Below are positions 8,165 to 18,071 of a stretch of DNA of 64,000 nucleotides, piece after piece; positions within the stretch are counted from its first letter, which is position 1, and each line of letters starts with the position of its first letter. The notes below the pieces were generated by a model. It had not been told where the DNA came from. It did not search any database and saw only the letters and a list, made by a program, of their open reading frames with translations. The translations under genes and the position numbers were made by a program. Origin of the DNA: Fontibacterium oligotrophicum (lineage in GTDB: Bacteria; Pseudomonadota; Alphaproteobacteria; Pelagibacterales; Pelagibacteraceae); assembly GCA_965235975.1 (NCBI GenBank), contig CBDDZZ010000001.1, positions 372,001 to 436,000 on the forward strand. The letters are read 5' to 3'.

Positions 8165-9760
8165 TTAAGCAACTTTTTCGATATATTCTTTTTTATTTAA
8201 GAATTCATGCATTTCTTTTAATGTAATTTTTTTTCTAAATAAAAACTCATTATTAGACTCTGGATAATCACTTCTAAAATGAGCTCCTCTACTTTCTTTT
8301 CTTAAGTATGCTGAGTAGGTAATTAACCTTGAAACTAAAATCATATCTTTGAGTTTTGCTGACAAATCTTTTGCTTCTCTTTCAATTCTATCAATCTCAA
8401 TAAATGCTTTTCTAAGTTTTTGTTCGTTTCTATAAACACCTACCAAATCACTCATCACATTTCTTAGCTGCCAAATATATTTTTTTGCTCTTATTCTTGA
8501 TGATGTTTTTTCTTTTGGTAAATATTTTTTAAAATTAATATTTTCATCTTTAGTATTATTCAGTATTTCAGAATTAATAGAGTTAGCTATTCTTTTTCCA
8601 AAAACAAAAGCTTCAAGTAGAGAATTCGATGCAAGTCTATTTGCCCCGTGAGCTCCTGTTGAAGAAACTTCACCGCAAGCCCATAGACCTTTGATAGACG
8701 ATTTTCCATTTTCATCGACTAGAACACCACCCATATGATAGTGGGCTGCAGGAGTTACGGGTATTTTTTCTTTTGTAAAATCAATATTGGCTTTTTTTAA
8801 AAAATTATAGGCACTTGGGAACAATGTTTGTAGTTGATTATCTGTAAATTTTCTACAATCTAGGAATGTTGAATGTCCAAGATCTTTTAATTTCTGTAAT
8901 TCACGAGCGACAATATCTCTAGGAGCAAGATCACCATTTGGATGAATTAATTTCATAAATTGATTATCATTTTCATCAACTAACGTAGCCCCATCCCCTC
9001 TAAGAGCTTCAGTTAATAAAGGGGTTGGATCAAGTCCAACGTCCATTCCTGTTGGGTGAAATTGAACAAATTCCATATCAGAAAGAATAGCACCAGCGCG
9101 TGCTGCCATAGCAATCCCTTCACCGTATATATCCCTTGGATTTGTTGTATGCTCATAAATACTTCCAAGTCCTCCTGTTGCAAGAACAACATTCGGTGCT
9201 TTAAAAAATGTAAAATTATCAACTATATTTTTTCCAATATGACGACCAATCAAGCCAATAACATTATTATTTTCGGCAATAATTTCATCAATTGTTACAT
9301 CTTCTAAAATAGTAATATTGTCTAACTTTTGAATATTATTTATTAAAGTTTTTATAATTTCTCTTCCTGAACTATCGCCGTTTACTTTTAATACTCTTCG
9401 TCGAGTATGCGCAGCCTCTTGAGACATTAAGAAATTTTTAAGATGATCTTTGTCAAAATTAACTCCTTTTTCCTCTAAAAAATTAATAATAGAAGCAGCT
9501 TCATCGGTTATAATTTTAACAATTTTTTTATCACTTAAACCGGAGCTTGCTTTAATAGTATCTTCAAAGTGAATTTTTGGACTATCATCATTTCCAATAG
9601 CTGCAGCAATTCCTCCTTGAGCCCAGGCACTAGAAGATGCTTCACCTAATTTTTTTTTTGAAATTAAAGTAACTTTTCTTGGATGCAGAGAAATAGCAGT
9701 CATTAATCCGGAAATTCCAGATCCAATTACAATTACATCAGTTGTATGTAAACTTTCCAT
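8165..9760 (-). CDS. nadB: L-aspartate oxidase
   Basis: A 531-residue FAD flavoprotein that oxidises L-aspartate to iminoaspartate, the first step of NAD synthesis. The N-terminal FAD-binding motif is VIGSGISGLMTAISL (residues 11-25), followed by SSAWAQGGIAAAIG. The fumarate reductase-like active region shows EFVQFHPTG, EALRGDGATL, PAAHYHMGGV and HGANRLASNSLLEA. A helical C-terminal domain (RNVMSDLVGVYRN) completes the family layout. Its ATG overlaps the nadA stop by one base (TAATG), so the two are translated as a pair and can hand unstable iminoaspartate directly to NadA. Confidence 0.96.
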   Translation of the reverse strand: MESLHTTDVIVIGSGISGLMTAISLHPRKVTLISKKKLGEASSSAWAQGGIAAAIGNDDSPKIHFEDTIKASSGLSDKKIVKIITDEAASIINFLEEKGVNFDKDHLKNFLMSQEAAHTRRRVLKVNGDSSGREIIKTLINNIQKLDNITILEDVTIDEIIAENNNVIGLIGRHIGKNIVDNFTFFKAPNVVLATGGLGSIYEHTTNPRDIYGEGIAMAARAGAILSDMEFVQFHPTGMDVGLDPTPLLTEALRGDGATLVDENDNQFMKLIHPNGDLAPRDIVARELQKLKDLGHSTFLDCRKFTDNQLQTLFPSAYNFLKKANIDFTKEKIPVTPAAHYHMGGVLVDENGKSSIKGLWACGEVSSTGAHGANRLASNSLLEAFVFGKRIANSINSEILNNTKDENINFKKYLPKEKTSSRIRAKKYIWQLRNVMSDLVGVYRNEQKLRKAFIEIDRIEREAKDLSAKLKDMILVSRLITYSAYLRKESRGAHFRSDYPESNNEFLFRKKITLKEMHEFLNKKEYIEKVA

Positions 9761-10776
9761 TAGGAAAGACTAGATTGACGTCCAACTTTAATCATTCGTT
9801 CAATTGGAAGTCTTGCCTTTTGTATGACTGAATTATCAATTAAGATTTCATTTGTTTCATTGATTAAACAATCATAGATTTTTGGTAGCTGTATTTTTTT
9901 CATATGTGGACATAAATTGCATGGTCTAATAAAATTTGTTGTTGGATTTTCAACCTGAACATTGTCGCTCATTGAACATTCAGTGACCAAAAATACGTTC
10001 TTTGGTTTTTTATTTTTAACGTATTGTATCATTCCTGAAGTTGAGCCGGTAAAATCAGAGGATCGAATAACATCAGGAGGACACTCTGGATGGGAAACAA
10101 TTACTAAATCAGGATAATTTTTTCTAAGCTGATTTAACTCTTCAGCCGTAAATTGATCATGAACCATACATTTTCCATGCCACGAAATAATTTTAACTTT
10201 AGTTTGTAAAGCAACATATTTTGCAAGATAAATATCTGGTAAAAATATCACCTCTTTTACCCCTAAAGACTCAACAACCTTTACACCATTAGCCGAAGTG
10301 CAACATACATCTGTTTCAGCTTTGACTTCAGCGGAGGTATTAACATAAGTAACTACTGGCACGCCTGGGTATTGTTTTTTTAATTTTTTAACATCATCTG
10401 CGGTAATAGACTCGGCTAGCGAGCACCCTGCATTAATATCTGGAATAAGAACTTTTTTATTTGGAGACATTATTTTTGCAGTCTCTGCCATAAAGTGAAC
10501 TCCTGCCATAATAATAATATCTGCTTTAGTTTTTTCAGCTTCTATTGCTAAAGTTAAAGAGTCTCCAATTATGTCAGCAACTCCATAATAAATTTCTGGT
10601 GTTTGATAGTTATGTGCTAAAATTACTGCATTCTTCTTTTTTTTAAGTTCATTAATCTTGTAAATATAAGGAGCGTGTAAAGGCCATTCTATCTCTGGTA
10701 CTACAGATTTTATTTTTTGATAGATACCTGCGGTATTTTTCTCGATTTCTTTGGTAAACTCCAATTGAGAACTCAT
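9760..10776 (-). CDS. nadA: Quinolinate synthase
   Basis: A 338-residue 4Fe-4S enzyme that condenses iminoaspartate with dihydroxyacetone phosphate to give quinolinate. Recognisable blocks are AVILAHNYQTPEIY near residue 49, GDSLTLA, IIMAGVHFMAETAKIMSP, DINAGCSLAES, VCCTSANG, SWHGKCMVHDQ, HPECPPDV and, at the C-terminus, CNLCPHMKKI. The conserved cysteines expected for the cluster lie in these blocks. It is the first gene of the nad operon. The 82-base gap to tRNA-Leu must hold promoters for both directions. I see no riboswitch-like fold there. Confidence 0.96.
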   Translation of the reverse strand: MSSQLEFTKEIEKNTAGIYQKIKSVVPEIEWPLHAPYIYKINELKKKKNAVILAHNYQTPEIYYGVADIIGDSLTLAIEAEKTKADIIIMAGVHFMAETAKIMSPNKKVLIPDINAGCSLAESITADDVKKLKKQYPGVPVVTYVNTSAEVKAETDVCCTSANGVKVVESLGVKEVIFLPDIYLAKYVALQTKVKIISWHGKCMVHDQFTAEELNQLRKNYPDLVIVSHPECPPDVIRSSDFTGSTSGMIQYVKNKKPKNVFLVTECSMSDNVQVENPTTNFIRPCNLCPHMKKIQLPKIYDCLINETNEILIDNSVIQKARLPIERMIKVGRQSSLS

Positions 10777-10802
10777 AAATTTATATAATTGATTAATGAT
10801 AA

Positions 10803-10832
10803 TTGACTAATTTATTATAGTAAAATTAATAT
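10803..10832 (+). promoter_or_regulatory. Candidate promoter of tRNA-Leu
   Basis: TTGACT at 10803-10808 matches a sigma70 -35 box closely. TAATAT at 10827-10832, 18 bases further, is a weaker -10 candidate. Transcription would start about 20 bases before the tRNA. In DNA this AT-rich, such matches arise easily, so the call is tentative. Confidence 0.35.
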
Positions 10833-10858
10833 TTAAATCGGCTAAAACAGCGCTATTT

Positions 10859-10944
10859 GCGGTCATGTTGGAATTGGTAGACAAGCTTGGTTGAGGGCCA
10901 AGTGGAGTAATCCATTGAGAGTTCAAGTCTCTCTGACCGCACCA
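10859..10944 (+). tRNA. tRNA-Leu(GAG)
   Basis: A full class II tRNA. The acceptor stem gcggtca (10859-10865) pairs with tgaccgc (10934-10940), followed by discriminator A and an encoded CCA. The anticodon stem-loop is cttgg-ttgaggg-ccaag, giving anticodon GAG for leucine codons CTC/CTT. The long variable arm tggagtaatcca and the T arm gagag-ttcaagt-ctctc are as expected. It stands between nadA and ygfZ, both of which run on the opposite strand. Confidence 0.95.
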
Positions 10945-10949
10945 ATTAA

Positions 10950-11834
10950 TTAGATAGCCATCCAGTTTGGTACGTTAATTTTTACAAATGCCGTATTCGT
11001 TTTTAACTCTTTATTAATAATCAAATTTTTGTTGTCTTTATTAATTTTGATTAATGCAAATGGAAATAAATCGTCTATTAAAACTTTTCCAATTTCTTCA
11101 TCCCCTAAAGTTATTTTTTGTCCCTTTTCAACTTTTCCATTTATGATTTGTAGTGCAAATAATCTTTTATTAACCTTATTTTTTAAATACATCCGCGCTG
11201 TATTCTCCTGACCAATATAGCAACCCTTTTTTTGATCGATTCCATTTAATTCAAGAAAATTAGCTTCAAGAGAAAATATTTCATTTTGTAATTTTATAAT
11301 ATCTTTTGATGGGATCCCTAAATTGAATAGTTTTTTTTCTAATAAGTATTTTTCATCTGATAGCTCAATCTCTAAGTCGCTTAAAAATTCTTTAATTTTT
11401 GATTTTTCTATAATAGCTCGTGCTAAAGTATTTTTTATTCTTGGATCTTCAAAAATTATATAATTTTTATAGTTAATTACATTTAATTTATTAATATTAA
11501 GATTTTTAAATTTTACAAAAGGTATATCGATGCTTATTAAATTATCTTCAATTTTAATCTCGACTTTAGACCTTAATTTATAATTTAAGAGTTTATTAGA
11601 TAATTCTTTAATTAATTCATCATTGCATTCAATTAAAAAATTATTTTTTATTTTTAAAATTATAAATTCAAATAAAAATTTACCTTGCGGTGTTAATAAT
11701 GAGGAAAATATGCAGTTATTATCTGTTACATTTTTAATATTATTAGAAATAATATTTTGAATAAAGTCGATACTATCTTCTCCTTTGATGCTAATAAAAC
11801 CTTTTAGAGTTACATAAGCTTTATTTGTTTCCAT
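10950..11834 (-). CDS. ygfZ: YgfZ/GcvT-domain folate-binding protein
   Basis: A 294-residue protein of the YgfZ (COG0354) family. These proteins bind tetrahydrofolate and help maintain or repair iron-sulfur enzymes such as MiaB. The diagnostic motif K-G-C-Y-I-G-Q-E is present near residue 203, in QKKGCYIGQENTARM. The N-terminal half is the divergent GcvT-like domain with SIKGEDSIDFIQNIISNNI. The length is normal. Its stop is only five bases from the end of tRNA-Leu on the other strand. It is divergent from pyrC across 39 bases. Confidence 0.9.
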   Translation of the reverse strand: METNKAYVTLKGFISIKGEDSIDFIQNIISNNIKNVTDNNCIFSSLLTPQGKFLFEFIILKIKNNFLIECNDELIKELSNKLLNYKLRSKVEIKIEDNLISIDIPFVKFKNLNINKLNVINYKNYIIFEDPRIKNTLARAIIEKSKIKEFLSDLEIELSDEKYLLEKKLFNLGIPSKDIIKLQNEIFSLEANFLELNGIDQKKGCYIGQENTARMYLKNKVNKRLFALQIINGKVEKGQKITLGDEEIGKVLIDDLFPFALIKINKDNKNLIINKELKTNTAFVKINVPNWMAI

Positions 11835-11873
11835 TATTGTACCTTTGTATACTTTGGTGTATTAAATTTTTAG

Positions 11874-13187
11874 ATGTCTAATATATATGATTTAATTATA
11901 AAAAACGGTAATTGTTTTACAAATAATAGTCTTACTCAAACTGATATTGGAATTAAAGATAATCGAATTATTAAAATAGGTTTAATCAATGAAAGCGGTA
12001 ATAGAGTTCTTGATGCTAAAAGTCTTACAATTATTCCAGGCGCAATAGATACGCAGGTACATTTTAGAGAACCTGGTAATCCGGATAAAGAAGATTTAGA
12101 AAGTGGAAGCAAGGCTGCAATTTTGGGAGGCATTACCTCTATCTTTGAAATGCCAAACACAAACCCTGCGACTGATAATTTTGAAAGATTTCAAGATAAA
12201 TTAGATCGAGCAAAAAATAGAATGCATTGTAATTATGCATTTTATTTTGGTGCCACAGAAAATAATTTTGAGTTTATAAAAAAAACTACAAATCTAGAGG
12301 GATGCTGTGGAATAAAAATGTTTATTGGCTCATCAACTGGAACATTGCTCGTGAAAAAAGATGAGGCTATTGAAGAAGTTATTAAAATAAGCCCAAGAGT
12401 TGTTTCGATTCATTCAGAGGACGATGATTTATTGCAAAAGAAAAAAATTTTAATAGAAAAAGGTAATGTAAAAACTCATCCTGTTTGGAGAGATTCTGAG
12501 GTCGCATTAACTTCTACTAAAAAAGTAGTGAGTTTTGCTAATAAACATAAGAAAAGAATACATATTTTACATGTATCCTCTAAAGAGGAGATAGATTTTT
12601 TATCAAACAATAAAAAATATGTAACTGTTGAAACCACTCCGCAGTTTTTGACCTTATTTGCGCCAGATTGTTATGAGGAACTTGGTACCTTGGCACAGAT
12701 GAACCCCCCAATAAGAACAAAAGACCATCAGGTTGTTTTATGGAAACGTTTATTAGATGGAACTATTGATGTTCTTGGATCAGATCATGCTCCACACACA
12801 TTAAAGGAAAAGCAAAAAACTTATCCAGAAAGTCCATCTGGCTTGACTGGAGTTCAGACTATGCTTCCAATTATGTTGGATCATGTAAATAATAAAAAAC
12901 TTTCATTTCAAAGACTAGTTGAATTATTAAGTATAAATCCCTGCAAAATTTTTAATATAAAAAAAAGAGGGGAGATCAAAGAAGGTTATTTTGCAGATCT
13001 AACTATTATTGATATGAATTTAGATTTTAAAATTACTAATGATTGGATTGCAAGTCGATGTGGTTGGACGCCTTTTAACAATAAGATAGTAAAAGGATTT
13101 CCAGTTGGGACTATTGTAAATGGTAAAATTGCCTCTTGGGATAAGAAAATTGTTGATACTAAATTTGGTAAGCCTTTAGAATTTTAA
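11874..13187 (+). CDS. pyrC: Dihydroorotase (class I type)
   Basis: A 437-residue zinc amidohydrolase that closes carbamoyl-aspartate to dihydroorotate in pyrimidine synthesis. The metal-binding start DTQVHFREPGNPDKEDLESG (about residues 59-78) contains the D-x-H-x-R motif. FEMPNTNPAT follows, then GIKMFIGSSTG with the lysine expected to be carboxylated, the later histidines in VSIHSEDDD and HILHVSS, and the catalytic aspartate in LGSDHAPHT. The substrate loop is SPSGLTGVQTMLP. All catalytic residues are visible, so this should be an active enzyme rather than an inactive PyrC' homologue. It overlaps the end of prpE on the other strand by four bases. Confidence 0.93.
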   Translation: MSNIYDLIIKNGNCFTNNSLTQTDIGIKDNRIIKIGLINESGNRVLDAKSLTIIPGAIDTQVHFREPGNPDKEDLESGSKAAILGGITSIFEMPNTNPATDNFERFQDKLDRAKNRMHCNYAFYFGATENNFEFIKKTTNLEGCCGIKMFIGSSTGTLLVKKDEAIEEVIKISPRVVSIHSEDDDLLQKKKILIEKGNVKTHPVWRDSEVALTSTKKVVSFANKHKKRIHILHVSSKEEIDFLSNNKKYVTVETTPQFLTLFAPDCYEELGTLAQMNPPIRTKDHQVVLWKRLLDGTIDVLGSDHAPHTLKEKQKTYPESPSGLTGVQTMLPIMLDHVNNKKLSFQRLVELLSINPCKIFNIKKRGEIKEGYFADLTIIDMNLDFKITNDWIASRCGWTPFNNKIVKGFPVGTIVNGKIASWDKKIVDTKFGKPLEF

Positions 13188-15079
13188 TTTTTAATTATTC
13201 CAGCTGTAATTAAAGAGGATTTGATTTCATCTAAAATAACAGGATCATCAATGGTTGCTGGCATTTTATAAGGAACTTGGTCTGCAATTTTACTTACTGT
13301 TCCTCTTAAGATTTTCCCAGATCTTGTTTTTGGAAGTCTTTTTACAATAACTATATTTTTAAATGCAGCTACCGGTCCAATTTTATCTCTAACCATCTGT
13401 ATACATTCTTTCGTAATTTCCTCAGGTTTTTTTGAAACGCCAGATTTTAGAACAATTAAACCAAGAGGTATTTGACCTTTTAAGCTATCAGCAATTCCAA
13501 GTACTGCACACTCTGCAACACTATTATTTTCAGATAAAATTTCTTCCATTGAACCTGTTGAAAGTCTATGACCTGCAACATTAATAATGTCATCTGTTCT
13601 TGACATGATCCATACATAACCTTCTTCATCAATATGTCCCGCATCATAGGTTTTATAATAACCTTGATAAGGATCCATATAGTTTTCTTTATATCTTCTA
13701 TCTGCATTCCAAAGTGTTGGAAAAGTTCCTGGTGGCAGAGGTAATTTTATAACTACATCTCCCATCTCAGAACTTTTTGCTTGAGTACCATCTGGTTTAA
13801 GGATTTGAATGTTGTATCCTGGAACAGCTTTTCCAGCAGAGCCGTATTTAGTTTTAAATAAACCAAGACCTGCAAAATTTGAACTAATGGCCCAGCCAGT
13901 CTCAGTTTGCCACCAATGATCAATAACTGGTTTTTTTAATAGGTTTTCTGCCCATTTAATTGTATCCGAGTCCGCTCTTTCTCCGGCTAAAAACAAACTT
14001 TCAAAGTTAGATAAATCATATTTTTTAAAAAATTTTCCCTCAGGGTCCTCTTTTTTAATAGCTCTAAAAGCGGTAGGGGCAGTAAATAATGTTTTAACTT
14101 TATGTTCAGATATTACTCTCCAAAAAGAACCAGCATCAGGAGTTCCAACAGGTTTTCCTTCGTAAAGTATTGTCGTACATCCATGAAATAATGGTGCGTA
14201 AACTATATAAGAATGTCCAACAACCCAACCAATATCACTCGCTGACCACCAGACATCTCCAGGATTAATATTATAAATATTTTTCATTGACCATTTTAAA
14301 GCTACGATGTGACCACCAGTATCTCTTACAATGCCTTTCGGTGTTCCAGTTGTACCCGAGGTATAAAGTATGTAAGCAGGATCATTTGAATTCATCGGCT
14401 CGCAGTCAATCTCTTTTGAATTTTTAATAAATTCGCTCCAACTAATATCATTTGGTCCTAACTCGACAAAATTATTCTCCCTTTGAAATATGATACATTT
14501 TTTTGGTTTACTTTTTGCAAGTCTAACTGCTTCATCTAGAAGAGGTTTATATTGAATTGTTCTACCTGGCTCAAAACCACAAGAGGCAGAAATTATTAGT
14601 TTAGCTTCAGAGTCATTCATCCTTGCTGCAAGTTCGTTAGCAGCAAACCCTCCAAATACAACAGAATGTACTGCGCCAATTCTTGCACATGCAAGCATTG
14701 CAAAAAGTGCCTCAGGAATCATTGGCATATAAATAATTATTCGATCACCTTTTTTTATTCCAAAATCTTTGAGCGCTCCTGCAAAAGTAGAAACTAATTT
14801 TTTTATAGTTGAATAACTGAATGAATTTTTTATAGAAGTTACAGGACTATCGTAGATAATAGCTGTGCGAGAACCGTTTCCTTCTTCTACATGTCTATCT
14901 ATTGCATTATAACAGGAATTAATTACTCCATCAGGAAACCACTTATAAAAAGGGGGGTTAGAGCGATCTAAAATTTTTTTATAAGGCCTGAACCATTTAA
15001 CATCTTTAGCAGCCTCATCCCAAAATTTTTCAGTATTTTCAAGGGAAGCTTTATATAAGTTTTCGTAACGACTAATCAA
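13184..15079 (-). CDS. prpE: Propionate--CoA ligase (propionyl-CoA synthetase)
   Basis: A 631-residue adenylate-forming enzyme. The start (FWDEAAKDVKWFRPYKKIL, NPPFYKWFPDG) and NAIDRHVEEG are characteristic of PrpE rather than of acetyl-CoA synthetase Acs, although the two are close. The AMP-binding signature YTSGTTGTPKGIVRDTGGH is near residue 240. WWQTETGW and the RTDDIINVAGHRLSTG hinge follow. The C-terminal lysine is in KTRSGKILRGT, the site that acetylation silences in relatives. It activates propionate, and probably acetate, to the acyl-CoA in the cytoplasm. It is a single-gene unit on the minus strand. Confidence 0.9.
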   Translation of the reverse strand: MISRYENLYKASLENTEKFWDEAAKDVKWFRPYKKILDRSNPPFYKWFPDGVINSCYNAIDRHVEEGNGSRTAIIYDSPVTSIKNSFSYSTIKKLVSTFAGALKDFGIKKGDRIIIYMPMIPEALFAMLACARIGAVHSVVFGGFAANELAARMNDSEAKLIISASCGFEPGRTIQYKPLLDEAVRLAKSKPKKCIIFQRENNFVELGPNDISWSEFIKNSKEIDCEPMNSNDPAYILYTSGTTGTPKGIVRDTGGHIVALKWSMKNIYNINPGDVWWSASDIGWVVGHSYIVYAPLFHGCTTILYEGKPVGTPDAGSFWRVISEHKVKTLFTAPTAFRAIKKEDPEGKFFKKYDLSNFESLFLAGERADSDTIKWAENLLKKPVIDHWWQTETGWAISSNFAGLGLFKTKYGSAGKAVPGYNIQILKPDGTQAKSSEMGDVVIKLPLPPGTFPTLWNADRRYKENYMDPYQGYYKTYDAGHIDEEGYVWIMSRTDDIINVAGHRLSTGSMEEILSENNSVAECAVLGIADSLKGQIPLGLIVLKSGVSKKPEEITKECIQMVRDKIGPVAAFKNIVIVKRLPKTRSGKILRGTVSKIADQVPYKMPATIDDPVILDEIKSSLITAGIIKN

Positions 15080-15169
15080 TATTTTAACCCCTATTAATAG
15101 GATAATTTAAATACTAAACGAAAAAAAAAACAACAAATAATTGCCAAATAAATAATCGCGAATTTCTAA

Positions 15170-16096
15170 TTATCTATCTATAAAATAATGCAGGACAATG
15201 TGGGGCAATGTTAAAGATGCAAGTCCTATAAAAACAATTTTTTGAATTACTTCTTCTAAAGTTTCGAGATTTGAGAATACATACAAAGAAGCAAGTAATA
15301 TTAAAAAAGTGAGGATAGTTATGGGTAGAGATTTTAATAAAAAAATCTTAAATCCCAAGTAAATATTCGTGTTTAGCTGACTGGAAATTATAATAATGTT
15401 TTTAAGCGAGTGTATAAAGCAAAAGTAAAGAGTAAATGCTGTTATGGTACTAAAAAAATAAAATATAATTACTGTTAAAAGAATCTCAAAAAAAATAATT
15501 AAAAAATCTTTATATAAAAGTCTTCTTTTAGAAAAAATATACACATAAAAGAAAAATTGAATTAATAGATTTACGGGTAAAAACAACTTTACAAAATTAT
15601 CTGGAATTAAATTAGAGGAGTATGAAAAAAGTATATTATTAAAAATTTCATTTGTTTCCTCTGGTTTAAAATATAGTGGCAATAAAACAATCAGTGATCC
15701 TTTCAAAAAAAAAATGATAGATCTAAATTTAAATATTCTAGTTATATAAATTTCTAAATCTTCCTTACCAAAATGAAAGGAAGATATAATTAAAAAAATA
15801 GTTAAAGAAATTTTAGGATTTAAATACCAAATAATAAAAACAAACAAAACAAGACTTATATAAGTTAAATAGAATAATAATTTTGAGAATTTAATTTTTT
15901 TATTAAGAAATATTAATCCTTTGTGACTATCATAAGCTCCATGTGATATTCCAATTGTTGCAATTAAAAAAAAACAAATGATATATTTAATTGTTACAGT
16001 TAAATTTACTAAGTCCTCAATAAGTAACAAAAATATAATAAAAACGAAAAAAAAATAATTTATATTCGTAAAATATTTTTTTAATATCATCTCCAT
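15170..16096 (-). CDS. blh: Brp/Blh-type beta-carotene 15,15'-dioxygenase
   Basis: A 308-residue membrane protein with many hydrophobic helices, of the Brp/Blh family. It cleaves beta-carotene into two retinal molecules, the chromophore of proteorhodopsin. The conserved histidines expected to hold the iron are seen in TIGISHGAYDSHKG near residue 47, SSFHFGKEDLE near 105, FIHSLKN near 229 and LPHIVLHYFID at the C-terminus. It is the last gene of the minus-strand crtI-crtB-crtY-blh operon, four bases after crtY. This context, with proteorhodopsin adjacent, makes the role secure. Confidence 0.94.
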   Translation of the reverse strand: MEMILKKYFTNINYFFFVFIIFLLLIEDLVNLTVTIKYIICFFLIATIGISHGAYDSHKGLIFLNKKIKFSKLLFYLTYISLVLFVFIIWYLNPKISLTIFLIISSFHFGKEDLEIYITRIFKFRSIIFFLKGSLIVLLPLYFKPEETNEIFNNILFSYSSNLIPDNFVKLFLPVNLLIQFFFYVYIFSKRRLLYKDFLIIFFEILLTVIIFYFFSTITAFTLYFCFIHSLKNIIIISSQLNTNIYLGFKIFLLKSLPITILTFLILLASLYVFSNLETLEEVIQKIVFIGLASLTLPHIVLHYFIDR

Positions 16097-16100
16097 AAAA

Positions 16101-17231
16101 TTATAAATTAAATAATTTTTTAATAAAAATTAATTTAGGCATTGATAGAATTATTTTGAAATCTTCATACCAATTGCTTGTATTTGATAAAAATTTAACA
16201 ATGTCCCTTGTTTTATTTTTTTTAAAAAGATCAAAAAAAATATTACACATACTTCCTCTTTTTTCTAAGAGTACTTTTATAAATATATTATCAAGGTAGT
16301 TATATTTTAAATTCAAATTAGTCTTAATTAAATTTTTACCCTGAGAAATATTAGTGGCTATTTCTTTTACGGATTTTTGTATATTTAAAAATGTATAACC
16401 CGTACTTTTTCTAGTAAGGTTAGCAGAAGTACCAATAGGTATTATTTTTTTATATTCCGTATTATTTTGGAAGTGAAACATGGGAATTGACCCAAGTTCT
16501 GAATAGTTATTTTTATATTTTTTCTTATAACTAAGATTATTTTGAATATAGTGATCTATTTCAGAAACATATCGCTCTAATGAAAAACTTTTTTCATCTG
16601 ATATCCATGTATTTTCAATAAAAATTTTATTTTTAGCCATGGGTAACGTATAAAAAAAATGGACCCAATTATCTTGATTGCAATTAAAATCCATTAACGT
16701 TGGATAAAGTGGTAAATTTGCATACTCATCAAATTCAACTTCACAACCATAAAAGTGCTGGTAGATTTGGTTTTCTTTTGTGCTCTTATTATCTAACGAG
16801 CTATTAAACATTACGTCTGATTTAAAAATTTCACTATCACACTCAATAACAGCCCCTTCGTTGGTTTCGTAAATTTTATTGATAGGCTTATCTAAAATCA
16901 ATTTTATATTTTTATTTAAATTTAAATTGTTAATAATTTTTTTGTAAAACTTATCGCTATCGATTGATTGGTATTCAAAATTTTTGCAGTCTAAAATTAT
17001 TTGATCTTGACCGTTTTTAACATGAAATTTATCCCACTTATTAATCAAGCAATCCTTAAAAGAATGCTCATAAACATCCCAATAGGACCATATTTTATCT
17101 TTTTTAAAATCTTTCCTTTTATCAATAATAGCGCATGTTTTATTTGCGAAAAGTTTTCTAGCATTCATCTCGTAAGCCAAGGAAAGACCAGAGCAACCTG
17201 CACCAACAATTATATAATCAAATTTATTCAT
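16101..17231 (-). CDS. crtY: Lycopene beta-cyclase
   Basis: A 376-residue flavoprotein of the CrtY type that closes both ends of lycopene to give beta-carotene. The N-terminal dinucleotide-binding motif is YIIVGAGCSGLSLAYEMN (residues 6-23). WSYWDV lies near residue 69, PLYPTLMDF near 175, FFYTLPMAKNKIFIENTW near 191 and IGTSANLTRKSTGYTFLNIQ near 266, all in family order. It follows crtB by six bases and precedes blh by four, so the three are one transcript. Confidence 0.93.
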   Translation of the reverse strand: MNKFDYIIVGAGCSGLSLAYEMNARKLFANKTCAIIDKRKDFKKDKIWSYWDVYEHSFKDCLINKWDKFHVKNGQDQIILDCKNFEYQSIDSDKFYKKIINNLNLNKNIKLILDKPINKIYETNEGAVIECDSEIFKSDVMFNSSLDNKSTKENQIYQHFYGCEVEFDEYANLPLYPTLMDFNCNQDNWVHFFYTLPMAKNKIFIENTWISDEKSFSLERYVSEIDHYIQNNLSYKKKYKNNYSELGSIPMFHFQNNTEYKKIIPIGTSANLTRKSTGYTFLNIQKSVKEIATNISQGKNLIKTNLNLKYNYLDNIFIKVLLEKRGSMCNIFFDLFKKNKTRDIVKFLSNTSNWYEDFKIILSMPKLIFIKKLFNL

Positions 17232-17237
17232 TATTAT

Positions 17238-18071
17238 CTAATTTTTAAATTGGTTATTAATAATACAAAATAAGTAAAATGATTTTAAAGTCATGATAAT
17301 TTTTTCAAAAAAATTTAAATAAGTTCTTTCTAGAAAGTATTTATTATAATTTGAATTTAGAATTTTTTGTCCAATACCCCTATATAAGCAGCTTGCTAAA
17401 AAAATCGAAAACCTTATTTTTTTTGGAAGATACTTAATTCCAGCGTTTCCATTTTTGTAATATTTTTCAGCTAGGATAATTAATTTTTGTATTACTGAAA
17501 ATAAATATTTTTTATCAAAATCATTTTTTATAATGTCTTTCGTATCTATTTTTTTATTCAACATATTTTCGGGGATATAAATTCTTTTCAAATGAGCATC
17601 TTTTAAAACATCTCTTGAAATATTTGTAAGTTGCATCGCTATCCCAAGATTTATCGCATGTTTTATTGCCTTGGGTTTTGATGTTTGAAAAATATAACAC
17701 ATCATTGCTCCAACCGTTCCAGCTACATAATAGGAATATTTTATAATTTCTTTTATTGATTTAATTTTTACAGTTTTCGTATCTAAATTTACTCCAAAAA
17801 ATAAATCCATAATGTATTTTTTAGGAATTTTATATTTCGCTTCAATTATTTTAAATTTTTTAGTAACTAAATTTTTTGAATTTTTTCTTTTGTAATCTTT
17901 TATAAATTTTTTAATGTTGTTTTTAGAGTTAGATTTTGTATCTACTAAATTATCAACAACCCTACAAAAAGAATAAAGAATAGAACAGTCGTCAAAAACT
18001 TCTTTTTCTAAGAATCTTCCTGCCCAATAAAATGATTTTCCGTGAAACTTAATATAATTTTCTATTTTCAT
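17238..18071 (-). CDS. crtB: Phytoene synthase
   Basis: A 277-residue prenyl transferase that joins two geranylgeranyl diphosphates head to head into phytoene. The two magnesium-binding aspartate motifs are visible: CRVVDNLVDT near residue 36 and QLTNISRDVLKDA near 147, matching the D-x-x-x-D and N-x-x-x-D patterns of trans-isoprenyl synthases. RIYIPENML follows as usual. Its ATG overlaps the crtI stop by four bases. No GGPP synthase (crtE) or IPP isomerase gene lies in this cluster, so that precursor must come from a gene elsewhere in the genome. Confidence 0.94.
   Translation of the reverse strand: MKIENYIKFHGKSFYWAGRFLEKEVFDDCSILYSFCRVVDNLVDTKSNSKNNIKKFIKDYKRKNSKNLVTKKFKIIEAKYKIPKKYIMDLFFGVNLDTKTVKIKSIKEIIKYSYYVAGTVGAMMCYIFQTSKPKAIKHAINLGIAMQLTNISRDVLKDAHLKRIYIPENMLNKKIDTKDIIKNDFDKKYLFSVIQKLIILAEKYYKNGNAGIKYLPKKIRFSIFLASCLYRGIGQKILNSNYNKYFLERTYLNFFEKIIMTLKSFYLFCIINNQFKN

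Noticed and set aside
10777..10858. Riboswitch or NadR-type site upstream of nadA
   Set aside because: The 82 bases are too AT-rich and short to show a fold I can support, and part must serve the tRNA promoter.
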